Notes under the pieces: generated by a model
Told to the model about the DNA's origin: nothing
Seen by the model: only the letters and a program-made list of their open reading frames with translations
Database searches by the model: none
Translations under genes and position numbers: made by a program
Shown here: piece after piece, positions 46,506 through 57,289 of the stretch
Numbering within the stretch: the stretch's first letter is position 1
Layout of the letters: the number at the start of each line of letters is the position of its first letter
NCBI GenBank assembly: GCA_021397845.1
Contig: CM038053.1
Coordinates: 106,556,026 to 106,620,025, forward strand
DNA: 64,000 nt
Reading direction: 5' to 3'
DNA from: Areca catechu
Lineage: Eukaryota; Streptophyta; Magnoliopsida; Arecales; Arecaceae

Positions 46506-47827
46506 CGATGCGGGATGAAAGGCCTAATGAAGGTTTTGATGATTACAATAATGAATCAAATTTTTAGATTTTTTAAATTTTTTTGTAAAAGATGAAAAGA
46601 AGCTATCTAAAGAAAACTACAAAGAGAGAAATAAAGACATGCTCACAACTAGTCTTCTAAGTATAAAGAACCAAGGACCTAGAAGGATTAAGAAATCCCT
46701 CAAGAATAGGGCTAAGGCTACCTTCAATAGATAGAGCAAGAGTAAGGGGGGGTGATACCAAGCAGTGATTCGATTGCTCCCAGAAGAAGGTACTCTCACC
46801 TCCGGATCCGGCACTTAGGATGAAGAAATCAACACTCCCCGAATAGTAGACTCTATTATAGGGGTTCTTTGGCAAGATAAGCTTCCTCCTCAGACCGGCA
46901 CTCTTGAGAACCTTGCAAGCAAGAAAAGAACTTAGCAAAGATAAAGAAATGCAACAAACAACATAAGAAAATAAGGATGGAGAGTGATAGCTTCAAGAAT
47001 GCTTGGCACCTTGATGAAGACTAGATCGGCTGCTCCATGGATAGGAGCATCAACTCCCTGGGTTAGCGGGGAATGTCACCACCAAGGTATGGTAGATGGG
47101 AGACAGATGAACTATGAAAACTAGATGGTAGATTGGGTCTCACTCCCTCTCCCTTTGGAGAATGTTGCATCTCACACCAAAAATGAAAACTCATAATAAT
47201 GGGAGCTCAAAAGGAAATTGTCTTTCATTCAAAAATAGCATCTTCTTACAAAGAGATTAGGGGCCTATTTATAGCCTTATAAGCCTCATTTGAAATTCAA
47301 ATTTTACATGAATAGAGGGGGAAAGGTAGTTACAAATTTGAATTTCAAATTTCATGAAAGGGGGCACCATCTTTAAAACCTTTTTGAATTCAAACTCCAA
47401 GAAAAAAGGGGCGCCAAATCTGAAAATCTGCATGAGGTTTCAAAATGGGGTGCCAATCTGAAAATCTACATGCATGGATGCCAAGTGTCAGGGGTTTCAA
47501 AATGGGATGCCAAATCTGAAAATCTACATGCATGGGTGCCAAGTGTCTCCATGTGGTCCCCAGTTTAAATTCTTCATGAGGACATTCATGTGTCATCATG
47601 TGTTGGGCACCACTTGGCATTTTGGGTGCACATCTTAGTCTTCTTCAATATAATGATCCTTCACTTGGTCAAGGCTAGCTCATTGGTTACATGACTCCAA
47701 CTATACAGGACTCAATTAACAAAAAAAAAAATGTAATGGACCAGTTAATAGGATTCAAAGAAAATTTGCTAAGCGTTAGTCAAACCAAATTAAATTGAGT
47801 CTCCTTCAAATCCTGGTGCCCGTACCA
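46506..47827 (-). mobile_element. 3' LTR of chromovirus E
   Basis: 1322 bp from CGATGCGGGATG (TG mutated to CG) to GGTGCCCGTACCA, then the polypurine-tract complement TTCTCCCGGGA. It matches 58266-59335 throughout. A minus-strand TATA CTATAAATAGG lies at 47264-47274. A 57-bp unit (start TTTCAAAATGGG, 47438 and 47495) is tandemly doubled here but single in the right LTR. Confidence 0.88.
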
Positions 47828-48366
47828 ATTCTCCCGGGATGGGAGGAACTCGACCCTATCGAGTAAGGATCTTTTCAACTCTGGTAATGCTCAAGCAAGT
47901 CTAGATTAATCCACTATAGGTCCTCGTGAGTGATCCATGAATCCTTGGATTCTAGCCTACCTTGCCATCGAACCAGGTAACGTTGGTAGTCCTTATGTCA
48001 GGTCATGATAATTTGATTATGCAGAATGCACTAGATCCATTCTCTCCTCTCTGATAAGTTGGTTAGTGGACACACAGGGATGGGCTCACTCTTAAGAATT
48101 GGTTTGGGCTCGAAAGGCTCACTAGGTATAACTGCTGGTGCCCTATACTCTACAAGATCTATAATGTAGAAGGTGGAACTGATGCCTAACTCTAGGGGTA
48201 ACTCAAGCATATAGGAATTAGGTCCAATTTTTTTTAACACTTTGAAAGGACCAACACCACGGGCATGTAGTTTCTTCATGGTCCCGGGTGGAAACCGTTC
48301 AGGTCTAAACTTGATCATCACATAGTCTCTAGAAAATTCTTTAAACTTTGTATGGGAATTAGCCAT
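47828..48366 (-). pseudogene. Chromovirus E integrase C-terminus and chromodomain
   Basis: YVMIKFRPERFPPGTMKKLH, VGPFKVLKKIGPNSYMLELP and DLVEYRAPAVIPSEP (48031-48366) are the GPY/F module. A degenerate chromodomain with YQRYLVRWQGRLESKDSWIT follows (47900-48030). The end SSSSHPGRIGTGTRI then runs through the polypurine tract and stops inside the LTR. Confidence 0.85.
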
Positions 48367-49300
48367 ATTTTTTATGATTCATTACTCATATTAAGTTTCT
48401 TATAGATTTCATGATGCAATTCCTTAACAGCTGAGCATATGACTCAGCAGATTTAGAGACTCGTGCATTCACAGGTAATGGGATGAGGTCTAAAGGTCTC
48501 CTAGGTTTGTAACCATGGATAATTTCAAAAGGATTCTTTCCAGTAGACCTATTAACAAAATTATTGTAGGCGAACTAAGCTCTAGGAAGAAGAAGATCCC
48601 AATTCGTAGTGTGTTCACCTACAAGACATCTTAACAAGTTTCTAAGGCTTCTATTGACAACTTTTGTTTGACCATCGGTCAGAGGGTGGTAGGAAGTGGA
48701 GAACTTCAGCTTAGTCCCCAACATGTGCCAAAGAGTTTTCCAAAAGTAGCTTGTAAATCGGACATCCCTATCGGACACAATAGTCTTGGGAAGGCCATGT
48801 AACCTAACTACTTCGTTCAAGAAAAGTTTGGCCACTCTAGAAGCATCAAAAGTTTGGGAGCAGGGCATGAAGTGAGCCATTTTAGAGAATCGATCAACCA
48901 CAACATAGATCGAATCATGTTTTCTCAGGGTTTTCGGTAGCCCGAGTACAAAGTCCATACTCAAGTCCTGCCATGGATAGTCAGGTACAAGCAAAGGAGT
49001 ATAAAGGCCAGTGTTTTATTTTCGTTGCTTAGCAACAGCACAAGTTCTACATCTAGCCATAATTTGAGCTACATCTCTTTTCAAACATGGCCAAAAGAAC
49101 TGGCCTTCAGCTAGGATGGTCTTGTTTCTACCAAAGTGACCAACTAATCCTCCCATGGTCTCCCAGATCAAAAATTTTCTAAGGAAGTTCTAGGGATACA
49201 CACCTATTTCCCTTAAAATAACCATCCTGTAAGGTATACTCACTATAGGCACTAGATGGTCCTTGTAGAATAGACTGGTGGATCTTACTGAAGTCAGGAC
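48367..49300 (-). pseudogene. Chromovirus E integrase core
   Basis: The frame at 48575-48994 reads PWQDLSMDFVLGLP, VVVDRFSKMAHFMPC, FLNEVVRLHGLPKTIVSDRD and SYHPLTDGQTKVVNRSL. The catalytic aspartates (MDF, SDRD) are kept. The glutamate of the usual DGQTEV is lysine (AAA on the minus strand). The HHCC finger end CRTCAVAKQ is readable near 49030-49060. Confidence 0.92.
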
Positions 49301-49810
49301 AATCCTCATAGTTTTCTTTCAACTATCAAAACCTATGACCTCAGTACAGACAGTGTTTAGAAGTATAGATCTTTGACTCGAAGCATCAGCTACTTTATTC
49401 TCAATTCCCACATGGTGTTTCAGGACAAAAGTGTAGGCCTGGATGAATTCTACCCATTTTCCATGCCTAGGGTTCAGCTTTTTCTGAGAACTAAGAAACC
49501 ATAGGGCCTCATGGTCGGAGTATACAACAAATTCTTGTGGTAATAGGTAGTATCTCCAGTACCTCAAGGCTTGTACTACCGCGTATAACTCCTTATCATA
49601 GGTTGAGTACTTCAGCTTAGTCTCATTAAGTTTGTCACTAAAGAAAGCTACGGGATGGTTCTCTTGGCTAAGTACTCCTCCAACACCTACTCCTGAGGCA
49701 TTGCATGCAACCTCAAAAACTTTGAAAAAATTAGGTAATCTTAAGATCAATGCTTGGGTCATTTTCTCTTTAATTTCATGGAAGGCTTTGTTTGTAGATT
49801 GGTCCAATTG
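49301..49810 (-). pseudogene. Chromovirus E RNase H
   Basis: FEVACNASGVGVGGVLSQ, NHPVAFFSDKLNETKLKYST, YDKELYAVVQALRYWRYYLL and VVYSDHEALWFL are the gypsy RNase H. The first catalytic Asp (CDASG) is Asn here. A 162-codon frame is open. Confidence 0.9.
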
Positions 49811-50560
49811 AAAGTTCCCTTCCTAATGCAATCAGTTATTGGAGAGACAATTATGCTAAATCCCCGGATGAATTGTCTATATAAGGTTGCTAGACCATGA
49901 AAACTATGAACCTCGTGGATGCTAGTTGGTACAGGCCACTCTACTATGGACCTAATCCTTTTAGGGTCGGCAGAAACTCCCTTGGGGGTTACAATAAATC
50001 CAAAGAAGATAACCTTATGGGTCATAAATTCGCACTTCTTTATGTTGGCATAAAGGTTTTCTTGTCTAAGGACTTAGCATAGTTGCTTTAGATGATCTAA
50101 ACATTCTTCTTGGGTCCTACTATAGATCAAGATATCATCGAAGTAAACCACTACAAATTTTCTAGTGAACCTTCATAGGACTTGAATCATGATCCTCATA
50201 ATTGTACTGGGTGCATTTGAAAGTCCAAAAGGCATGACTACCCATTCATATAATCCTTCCTTTGTCTTGAAGGTAGTTTTCCATTCATCCCTAGGTCGGA
50301 ACCTAACTTGGTGGTAACCACTCTTAAGATCTATTTTAGAGAATATTATGGCTCCTGACATCATGTCTAACATATTGTCTAGACGGGATATGAGAAATCT
50401 ATACTTGACAATGATTTTATTGATGGCATGATTGTCAATGCATATCCTCCAAGTGCCATCTTTCAAAGGGGTAAGAAGGGCTGGTACAGTACATGGGCTC
50501 AAACTCTCCCTAATGAATCCTTTCCTTAGCAATTCTCTCACCTGTTATTGTAGCTCTAAG
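49811..50560 (-). pseudogene. Chromovirus E reverse transcriptase
   Basis: Pieces in order: RESLSPCTVPALLTPLKDGT, WRICIDNHAINKI, FSKIDLKSGYHQVRFR and YEWVVMPFGLSNAPST (50173-50541). Then the active site VVVYFDDIL (about 50128-50154) and FFGFIVTPKGVSADP...SFHGLATLYRQFI (49759-50025). The YFDD and FSKID aspartates are kept; frame breaks lie near 50160 and 50040. Confidence 0.93.
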
Positions 50561-51200
50561 TGTTTAGTGGGGTTCAGTCTATAATGGGGCAGGTTTGGCA
50601 AAGTGGCTCCCGGGACTAGATCTATGGCATGCTATATATTTCTCAATGATGGTAATTGGTCAGGCAGGTCTTCAGGAAACACATCCCTAAACTTCTCTAA
50701 TGCCTCTACCACTTCCTTAGGTTGTTCCTCTAAGCTGGGTCTTGGGAATTCCTTTGTGGTTAAGAGCCAGACTGTTGATCCGCCACTAATCTCTCATTCC
50801 ATCTCTTTAGCGGTGACTAGGTTTAATCCTTGTTTCTTTTCATTTAAATGGCTAGACCCAGCTTTCGTGTTATCCTTTGGTGGGGTGGGATGCATAGTAA
50901 TTTTCTTTCCTTGGTGACTAAATGAACAGGAGTTTGACTTACTATATAGGGTGGCATCGTGATCATACAACCAAGGTCTCCCTAGAATGATGCTACTAAC
51001 TCCCATAGGTAATACATTGCACCAAACTTTTTCCTGAAAGGATTGGATCTGGATATTAACTTGACACCTAAGTTTGATTGGAATTCAGGTAGAGTTTACC
51101 CAGGATACCTTATAGGGGTGCGGGTGAGGTGTAGTGGTCAATCCTAGTGTTTTAATAGTATAGGTGGATATGACATTGACACAGCTCCCATTTCAATGAT
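50561..51200 (-). pseudogene. Chromovirus E protease and linker
   Basis: NGSCVNVISTYTIKTLGLTT, PHPHPYKVSWVNST, VWCNVLPMGVSSIILGRPWL and YDHDATLYSKSNSCSF are the protease and the segment after it (50794-51180). A one-base frameshift sits at the active site, just before NGSCVN. Confidence 0.85.
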
Positions 51201-52137
51201 GATCTTGCAAACCTTCTCTCCTATTCTAATGAAAGTTTGTAACATGTTAGTCCTTTGCCAATCCTCATGTCCCTTAATTTGGGTTAGGATACACCTAACA
51301 ACTCCAAGAAATTCAGATGGGTCTATAGGCTCTTCTTCTTCTTCATCCTCTTCTATCAGGTTTGAGTCAGCCACATAATCTTCTTCATTGGATTCAGCTA
51401 TGGGTTCAAGTTCTCCCTCCTCTAACTCTCCTATATGTAGGGCTCTGGAAGGGCACTGGCTAGCATAATGTCCAGACTTATGACATCTATAGCACACTGG
51501 AGCAGGGTTTGTAGTTCTTGGGTTCTCTGGGGCCTTACTCTTATCTTCCCTATGGATCACCAGAGTGTTGGGTTTGGTCTGGTTGTAGGAGGGTTTGGTC
51601 TAGCTATAGAAACTTGGTTTTATCCTGGTCTAAATGCAGGGGAACTAGTCTTTGGGACTTCAGGTCGGTGATAGATAGGTACCCTCTGGAATCTCTCATA
51701 ATCCCTGGCTATCCGGTAAGCATGTTCTAGGTTATGGACCTCCCTTAAGAATAACTCTCTCTGTATGCCCTCTTGTAGGCCTAGCTTAACCTAGATAAGG
51801 TGATTGACACTGTTCATCTATTTCACATCTTATGGCACACTCATCAAACTTGGCTATATAATTAGACACGGTCAGGTTTTCTTTTTTAAATCTTTGCCAG
51901 TGATCTAATAGTCACTGCTGGTATGATTCAGGTTGCACTTTTCTCTCAGCTTCATTTTCATAGCCCTCCAAGTGGTTATAGGCATGTCTTGCCTATGATG
52001 TATTTGTCTTACAAGGTTTCTCCAAAATAATTTAGCCTGGCGAACTAATCTTACTTAGCAAGCTTGAATTTCCTTTCCTAAGTCATATCATACCAGTCAA
52101 AATATTCCTCCATCTCACTCTCCCAGTCAATATAGGC
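51144..52137 (-). pseudogene. Chromovirus E gag, C-terminal two thirds
   Basis: CCHC knuckle CYRCHKSGHYASQC (about 51453-51494), then HIGELEEGELEPIAESNEED and an acidic run before the protease. Upstream to 52137 the capsid part is readable only in fragments. It is interrupted at 52138 by the three-LTR element and resumes at 56939. Confidence 0.85.
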
Positions 52138-52142
52138 TTTAG

Positions 52143-52813
52143 TGATGGGGATCTAAGAGTCTATTAGAGTTCATTAGTACTGAGTCACTTGTACTAAATG
52201 AGCCAATTGAGTCCTGTAATAAAGTGAGACAACTGAGTCCAGTTGAGTCCACTTAGTTAGGTCCAGTCGTTTTTAGTCCAGTCAAGTCCAATTGAGTCCA
52301 TTTAGTTTTCATTCAAGTCATGCTCAAGATGAGAATTAGTAGACCCAAAGATTCACCAGGCCCCCAAACCAGAGCTGGCCTTCATGCACCTAGGCCCCTA
52401 CTCAGACCATAAGGTTGGCGCCTCTCCTAGTCCATTCATTTGGTGCCCTCCCCAGCCTAGTGCCCAGCCAAGGCCCAAGAGAGTTTTCTTGGCCCTCAAG
52501 TTTTGTAGTCCCAATCTGTCAGGGAGTCCAGGGAACTGGGTGAATCTATAAATATCCTACCCACTCTTGTATTTTTCATGCTAGAATGAAGTATGAATAA
52601 ATTTCTTGAGTTCTTCCTTAATTGCTGTTTGATTTGCTATGTGATTAGGGTATCTGTGTGATCCCTAAGGGTATCTGTGTGATCCCTACTACTTGCCTCC
52701 TAGTCCTTCAACGAAACCCTAGCCGCCATCATCTTCTCATAAGCCCCAAACCTACCCTAATCCCTGGTGACTTCTACGCTCGCCAGCGATCCCTGCATCC
52801 CCATCCCTCATCA
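52143..52813 (+). mobile_element. LTR 1 of element T
   Basis: 671 bp. Carries GAGTCCAGTTGAGTCC-type repeats, a TATA box CTATAAATA at 52546-52554 and two copies of AGGGTATCTGTGTGATCCCT (52645-52687). It lacks the TGTGCTTTGCTATGTGATTT cassette found in the other two LTRs. Confidence 0.9.
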
Positions 52814-54090
52814 TTTGATATCAAAGCCAGAGGATTAGGGTATGCTCCATCATCCCCATCTCTTCCCTTTTCCTGCATCATCCTCCATTGCAACTTCGTC
52901 TGCCTCCCCTATTCCCTCTTCTTCAGCAAGCTTCCCTTCCAGCACCTCATCCGTGAGAAAGCCCAGGACTTCAAGACCGACCTTTGCTTTCCACCACCCC
53001 TGCCGGCAACTTTGCCAAAACCCTTGCTTCCTTCACCATCAACTTCCATCTTCACCTCGCTACCATGCCGTTGCTGGATCATCACCGAAACCGTTGGTTT
53101 TCATCACCGCATCACCTCCCTTATCATTGCCGCCAACACCGCTGCAAGATGTAGAAGGTGGAGAAGACAAGCAGGAGCCCCGGCCAATGGCAGCCTCAAC
53201 TCCTCCCCCTCCCGACGTCGTTGCCGTGCACCCTCTCGTCAGCATCTATCCCCTCAAGGGTGACATGGCCACCGACGGATCCAACTTCATCCCACTCCCC
53301 GACATCTCTCTCGACCTCTTTCCATGCCTCTAACCAGACCACGTCTGCCACTACCCTCACTACCTCCGCTATCCCCTGCCTCATCATGATCCATGATCAC
53401 CACATCGAGTCCATCCCTGACCTCCCTCCTTGTCGACGCCATCCGCTATCGCACCATCCTCAACCCTTGCTCCGAGCCAACCTCTCCATTCGCCGTCACC
53501 GATGCTTTGCCCAAACCCAAGCGCACCACCTCCCTAGCTCCACCTCCTTCCTTCCATCCAGAAAATCCACAATCGCTCCCTCCATCTCGCTCATCTCTGG
53601 CCACCGTCTTAACTCTCAGCCACTACCGGAACCCCATCACCGCTTGCAACTAAACGGAACAGCCCCATCCCTGGTCCGTGCCACCTACCATGGCATCTCC
53701 TCCCTTCTGATCAGAGAACCTCACTAGAGAGCCTTTTGTCGAACCAGCCCTGCTGTCATCCAGCATCTCCAACAGGCTCTCTTCCATTCACGCCAACGTC
53801 GCCGATGAGATCCGGCTAGAAGACCTTTCCCCTGTTCGAAGAACTATGGTTCCATGGGGAAAGGAGACGTGCATGAACATGAAAGCTGCACGCTCCTCAA
53901 AGTGCATGGACCTCAAAGTGGCCCAAAGATGGTGAAGCACGGATCTCAATGCTACACACATTTTAGATTTACACAATTCTTAAAGCAGAGCCTCCTCTTT
54001 ATTCCAAGTTTACTTGGCTTTGATTCAGTGCCATCAAAATCCCCGCTAAGCCTAACTCGATGGAGTCGAGTTCTCCCCACTCTAGGAAAA
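52814..54090 (+). other. Body 1 of element T (C-rich, no gag/pol)
   Basis: 1277 bp, strongly C-rich (CCTCC, CACCATC, CATCTC). Several overlapping forward frames are open (for example 52658-53263 and 52842-53333) because of base composition. The last 30 bp before LTR 2 (GGAGTCGAGTTCTCCCCACT, then CTAGGAAAA) match the end of the chromovirus internal region. No domain is recognised. Confidence 0.7.
52816..52828 (+). other. Primer-binding site 1 of element T
   Basis: TGATATCAAAGCC, two mismatches from TGGTATCAGAGCC, the initiator tRNA-Met complement, two bases after the LTR end. The copy in body 2 (54853-54865) reads TGATATCAGAGCC. Confidence 0.8.
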
Positions 54091-54850
54091 TGATGGGGAC
54101 CCGAAGTCTAATAGAGTTCATTAGTACTGAGTCACTTGTACTAAAGTTAGCTAATTGAGTCTTGTAATAACGTGAGACAATTAAGTCCAGTTGAGTCACT
54201 TGGTCAGGTCCAGTCATTTTTAGTTTAGTCAAGTCCAATCGAGTCCACGTAGTTTTCATTCAAGTTATACTCAAGAGGAGAGTTAACAGACCCAGAGATT
54301 CACCAAGTCCCCCAACTAGAGCTGGCCTTCATGCACCTGGGCTCCTACTCAAGCCTACAAGGTTGGCACCTCTCCTAGTCCAAGTTCAGTTAGCGCCCTC
54401 CCCAGCCTAGTGCCCAGTCCAAGGCTCAAGAGAGTTTTCTTGGCCCTCAAGTTTGTAATCCCAGTATGTCAAGGAGTCTAGGGACCTGGGTGAATCTATA
54501 AATACCCTGCTCCCTCTTGTATTTTTCATGCTAAAATGAATTATGAATAAAATTTCTTGAGTTCTTCCTCAATGCTATGTGATTTGCTATGTGTTAGGGT
54601 ATCTGTGTGATCTCTAAGGGTATCTGTGCGACCCCTACCTGCCGTGTGCTTTGCTATGTGATTTGCTATGTGATTGTCCTCTTAAGGGTATCTGTGTGAT
54701 CCTTAGGGTATCTGTGTGATCCCTACCACCTGCCTCCTAGTCCTCCAATGAAACCCTAGCTGCCATCATCTTCTAACAAGCCCTAAACCTACCCTAATCC
54801 CTGGTGACTTCTATGCTTGCCAGCGATCCCCGCATCCCCGTCCCTCATCA
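54091..54850 (+). mobile_element. LTR 2 (central) of element T
   Basis: 760 bp. TATA box CTATAAATA at 54496-54504. Has four copies of the AGGGTATCTGTG motif and the TGTGCTTTGCTATGTGATTT cassette (54591-54725), making it the longest of the three. Confidence 0.9.
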
Positions 54851-56197
54851 TTTGATATCAGAGCCAGAGGATTAAGGTACGCTCCATCATCCCCATCTCT
54901 TCCCTTTTCCCTCATCATCATCCATTGCAACTTCGCCTGCCTCCCCAATTCCCACCTCATCCACAAGCTTCCCTTCTAGCACCTCATCCGTGAGAAAGCC
55001 TAGGACTTCAAGACCGGCCTCTGGTTTCCACCACTGCTGCTTGTGACATTGCTGAAACCCTTACTACCTTCACCATCAACCTCCATCTTCACCTCACTGC
55101 CCTGCTGTTGTTGGATCATCACCGGAACCATCAATTTTCATCACCACATCACCTCCCTTGTCATTGCTGCTGGCACTGCCACAAGATATAAAAGGTGGAG
55201 AAGAGAAGCAGGATCCCCAGGCCATGGTAGCCTCCTAACCTCCTCCTCCCAACATCACCGCTGTGTGCCCTCTCGTCAGCATCTATCCACTCGAGGGTGA
55301 CATGGCCATCGACGGATCCAACTCCATCCCCCCCCTGATGTCCTCTCAGCCTCTTTCCAAGCCTCCAACTAGACCGCATTTGCCACTGCCCTCACCACCT
55401 CCACTGTCCCCTACCTCATCATGGTCCGATCACCGCATCGAGTCCATCCCTGATCCCTCCTTGTCGACACCATCCGTTCCTGCACCGTCCTTAACCCCTG
55501 CTCATAGCTGACCTCTTTGTTCATCGTCATTGATGCATTGCCTAAACTCGAGAGCACCACCTCCTTGGCTCCACCTCATTCATCTCGTCTGGAAGATCCA
55601 CAGCCACTCCCTCCATCTCGCTCATCTCTAGCCACTACCTTAACTCTCAGCCACTACCGGAACCCCATCGCTGCTTGCAACCGAGCGGAACAGCCCCAGC
55701 TCTGGATATGTCCATGCCACATACCACGGCATCTCCTCCCTTCTGATCAGAGAACCTTACCAGAGAGCCTTTTACTGAACCAGCCATGCCATCGTCCAGC
55801 ATCTCCATCATCTCCGACGGGCTCTCTTCCATTCACACCGCCGTCACGAATGAGATCCGGCCAAAAGACATTCACCTATTCAAAGCACTATAGTTCCATG
55901 GAGAAAAGAGCACGAACATGAAAGCTGCACGCTCCTCAAAGCATACACTCCTCAAAGTGCATGGATCTCAAAGTGGCCCGAAGATGGTGGAGCACAAATC
56001 TCAGATCTGCACCCATTTTAGAGTTGCACAATTCTCAAAGCATAGCCTCTTTATTTCAAGTTTATTTGGGGATATTTAGGTTTATTTGATTGTGTCTATT
56101 TTATAGGTTTTTCTCTTTTGATATGCTTGGATTGGTTCCATCAAAACTCCCGTTGAGCCTGAGTCGATGAAGTCATGTTCTCCCCACTCCAAGAGAA
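54851..56197 (+). other. Body 2 of element T
   Basis: 1347 bp, colinear with body 1 with scattered substitutions and short indels. A forward frame at 55043-55300 aligns without a gap to part of a frame in body 1 (LLPSPSTSIFTSLPC in both) and both stop at the same place. 55517-55921 likewise parallels 53393-53653. Many of the differences change the residue, so coding is not established. Confidence 0.65.
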
Positions 56198-56933
56198 TGA
56201 TGGGGATCCAAGAGTCTATTATAGTTCATTAGTATTGAGTCACTTGTACTAAAATGAGCCAACTGAGTCCTGTAATAAAGTGAGATGACTGAGTCCAGTT
56301 GAGTCCACCTAGTCAAGTCCAGTCATTTTTAGTCCAGTCAAGTCCAATCGAGTCTATGTAGTTTTCATTCAAGTCATGCTCAAGAGGAGAGTCAGCAAAC
56401 CCGAAGATTCACCAGGCCCCCCCAACCAAAGCTAGCCTTCATGCACCTGGGCCCCTACTCAAGCCCACAAGGTTGGTGCCTGTCCTAGTCCAAGTTTAGT
56501 TGGTGCCCTCCCCAGCCCCGTGCCCAGTCCAAGGCCCAAGAGAGTTTTCTTGGCCCTCAAGTTTTGTAGTCCCAGTCTGTTAGGGAGTCCAGGGACCTGG
56601 GTGAATCTATAAATACCCCACCCCCTCTTATATTTTTCATGCTAGAATGAATTATGAATAAAATTTCTTGTGTTCTTCCTTAATAGCTGTGTGATTGGCT
56701 ATGTGATTAGGGTATCCGTGTGATCCTTAAGGGTATCTATGTGATCCCTACTTGCTGTGTGCTTTGCTATGTGATTTGTCCTCTTAAAGGTATCTGTGTG
56801 ATCCCTACCGCCTGCCTCCTACTCCTCTAACGAAACCCTATCTGCCCTCTTCTTTCTTCTTCCAAACAAGTCCTAATCCCCTAGTGACTTCTCAGCTCAC
56901 CAGCGATCTATCCCCATATCCCGTCCCTCATCA
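56198..56933 (+). mobile_element. LTR 3 of element T
   Basis: 736 bp, ends CCGTCCCTCATCA followed by the target duplication TTTAG. TATA box CTATAAATA at 56607-56615; three copies of the AGGGTATCTGTG motif and one TGTGCTTTGCTATGTGATTT cassette. Confidence 0.9.
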
Positions 56934-56938
56934 TTTAG

Positions 56939-57289
56939 GGTCTAGGGTTCCATCAAACATGGGTTCCTCTAGTCTAATGTTCCTTATGGCCCTTTCATCC
57001 CGATCTACTGGGTCTGGGTGCAGCCTTCTTGGATTAGGCCATAGATTTGGTTCTTGCCTAGGGACTTTCCTAAGGTTATAGGGCATAGGTGGTGGTGTGA
57101 CTAGATCAGGTTTGGTGTTGGTCTCATGGTTCCTTTCTAAGGCTTGAACTCTATCATCTGTTGGTCGAACCTGGCATCCACTTGGTCAAATCTAGTATGA
57201 AAGTTGGAGTTCATTTGGGCAACCCTATCATCCATCTGATCCAGTCGGTCAAGTAAGGTCTTCAATGTGACCTCAAGATTGGGTTCCAT
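56939..57289 (-). pseudogene. Chromovirus E gag N-terminus
   Basis: Start codon at 57289 opens MEPNLEVTLKTLLDRLDQMD, then DRVAQMNSNFHTRFDQVDAR, a coiled-coil-like N-terminus usual in chromovirus gag. The frame degrades after about 45 codons (stop after EFKP). It ends at the TTTAG duplication of element T. Confidence 0.75.

Larger units (their letters stand above)
52143..56933 (+). mobile_element. Three-LTR, two-body non-autonomous retrotransposon T
   Basis: Three direct repeats (52143-52813, 54091-54850, 56198-56933) begin TGATGGGGA and end CCCTCATCA. Between them are two homologous bodies (52814-54090, 54851-56197). The first two repeats are followed by TTTGATATCARAGCC, a primer-binding-site match to initiator tRNA-Met; the third is followed directly by the target. 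TTTAG precedes the first repeat (52138-52142) and follows the third (56934-56938), so the whole array behaves as one insertion in E's gag. No gag or pol is present. The two LTR/body junctions imply unequal recombination between LTRs, or insertion as a multimer. Confidence 0.9.

Noticed and set aside
52658..53727. Several overlapping long forward frames in body 1 of element T
   Set aside because: Three frames are open over the same C-rich DNA; composition explains this, and substitutions relative to body 2 are not biased to silent sites by eye. Kept only as a low-interest finding.
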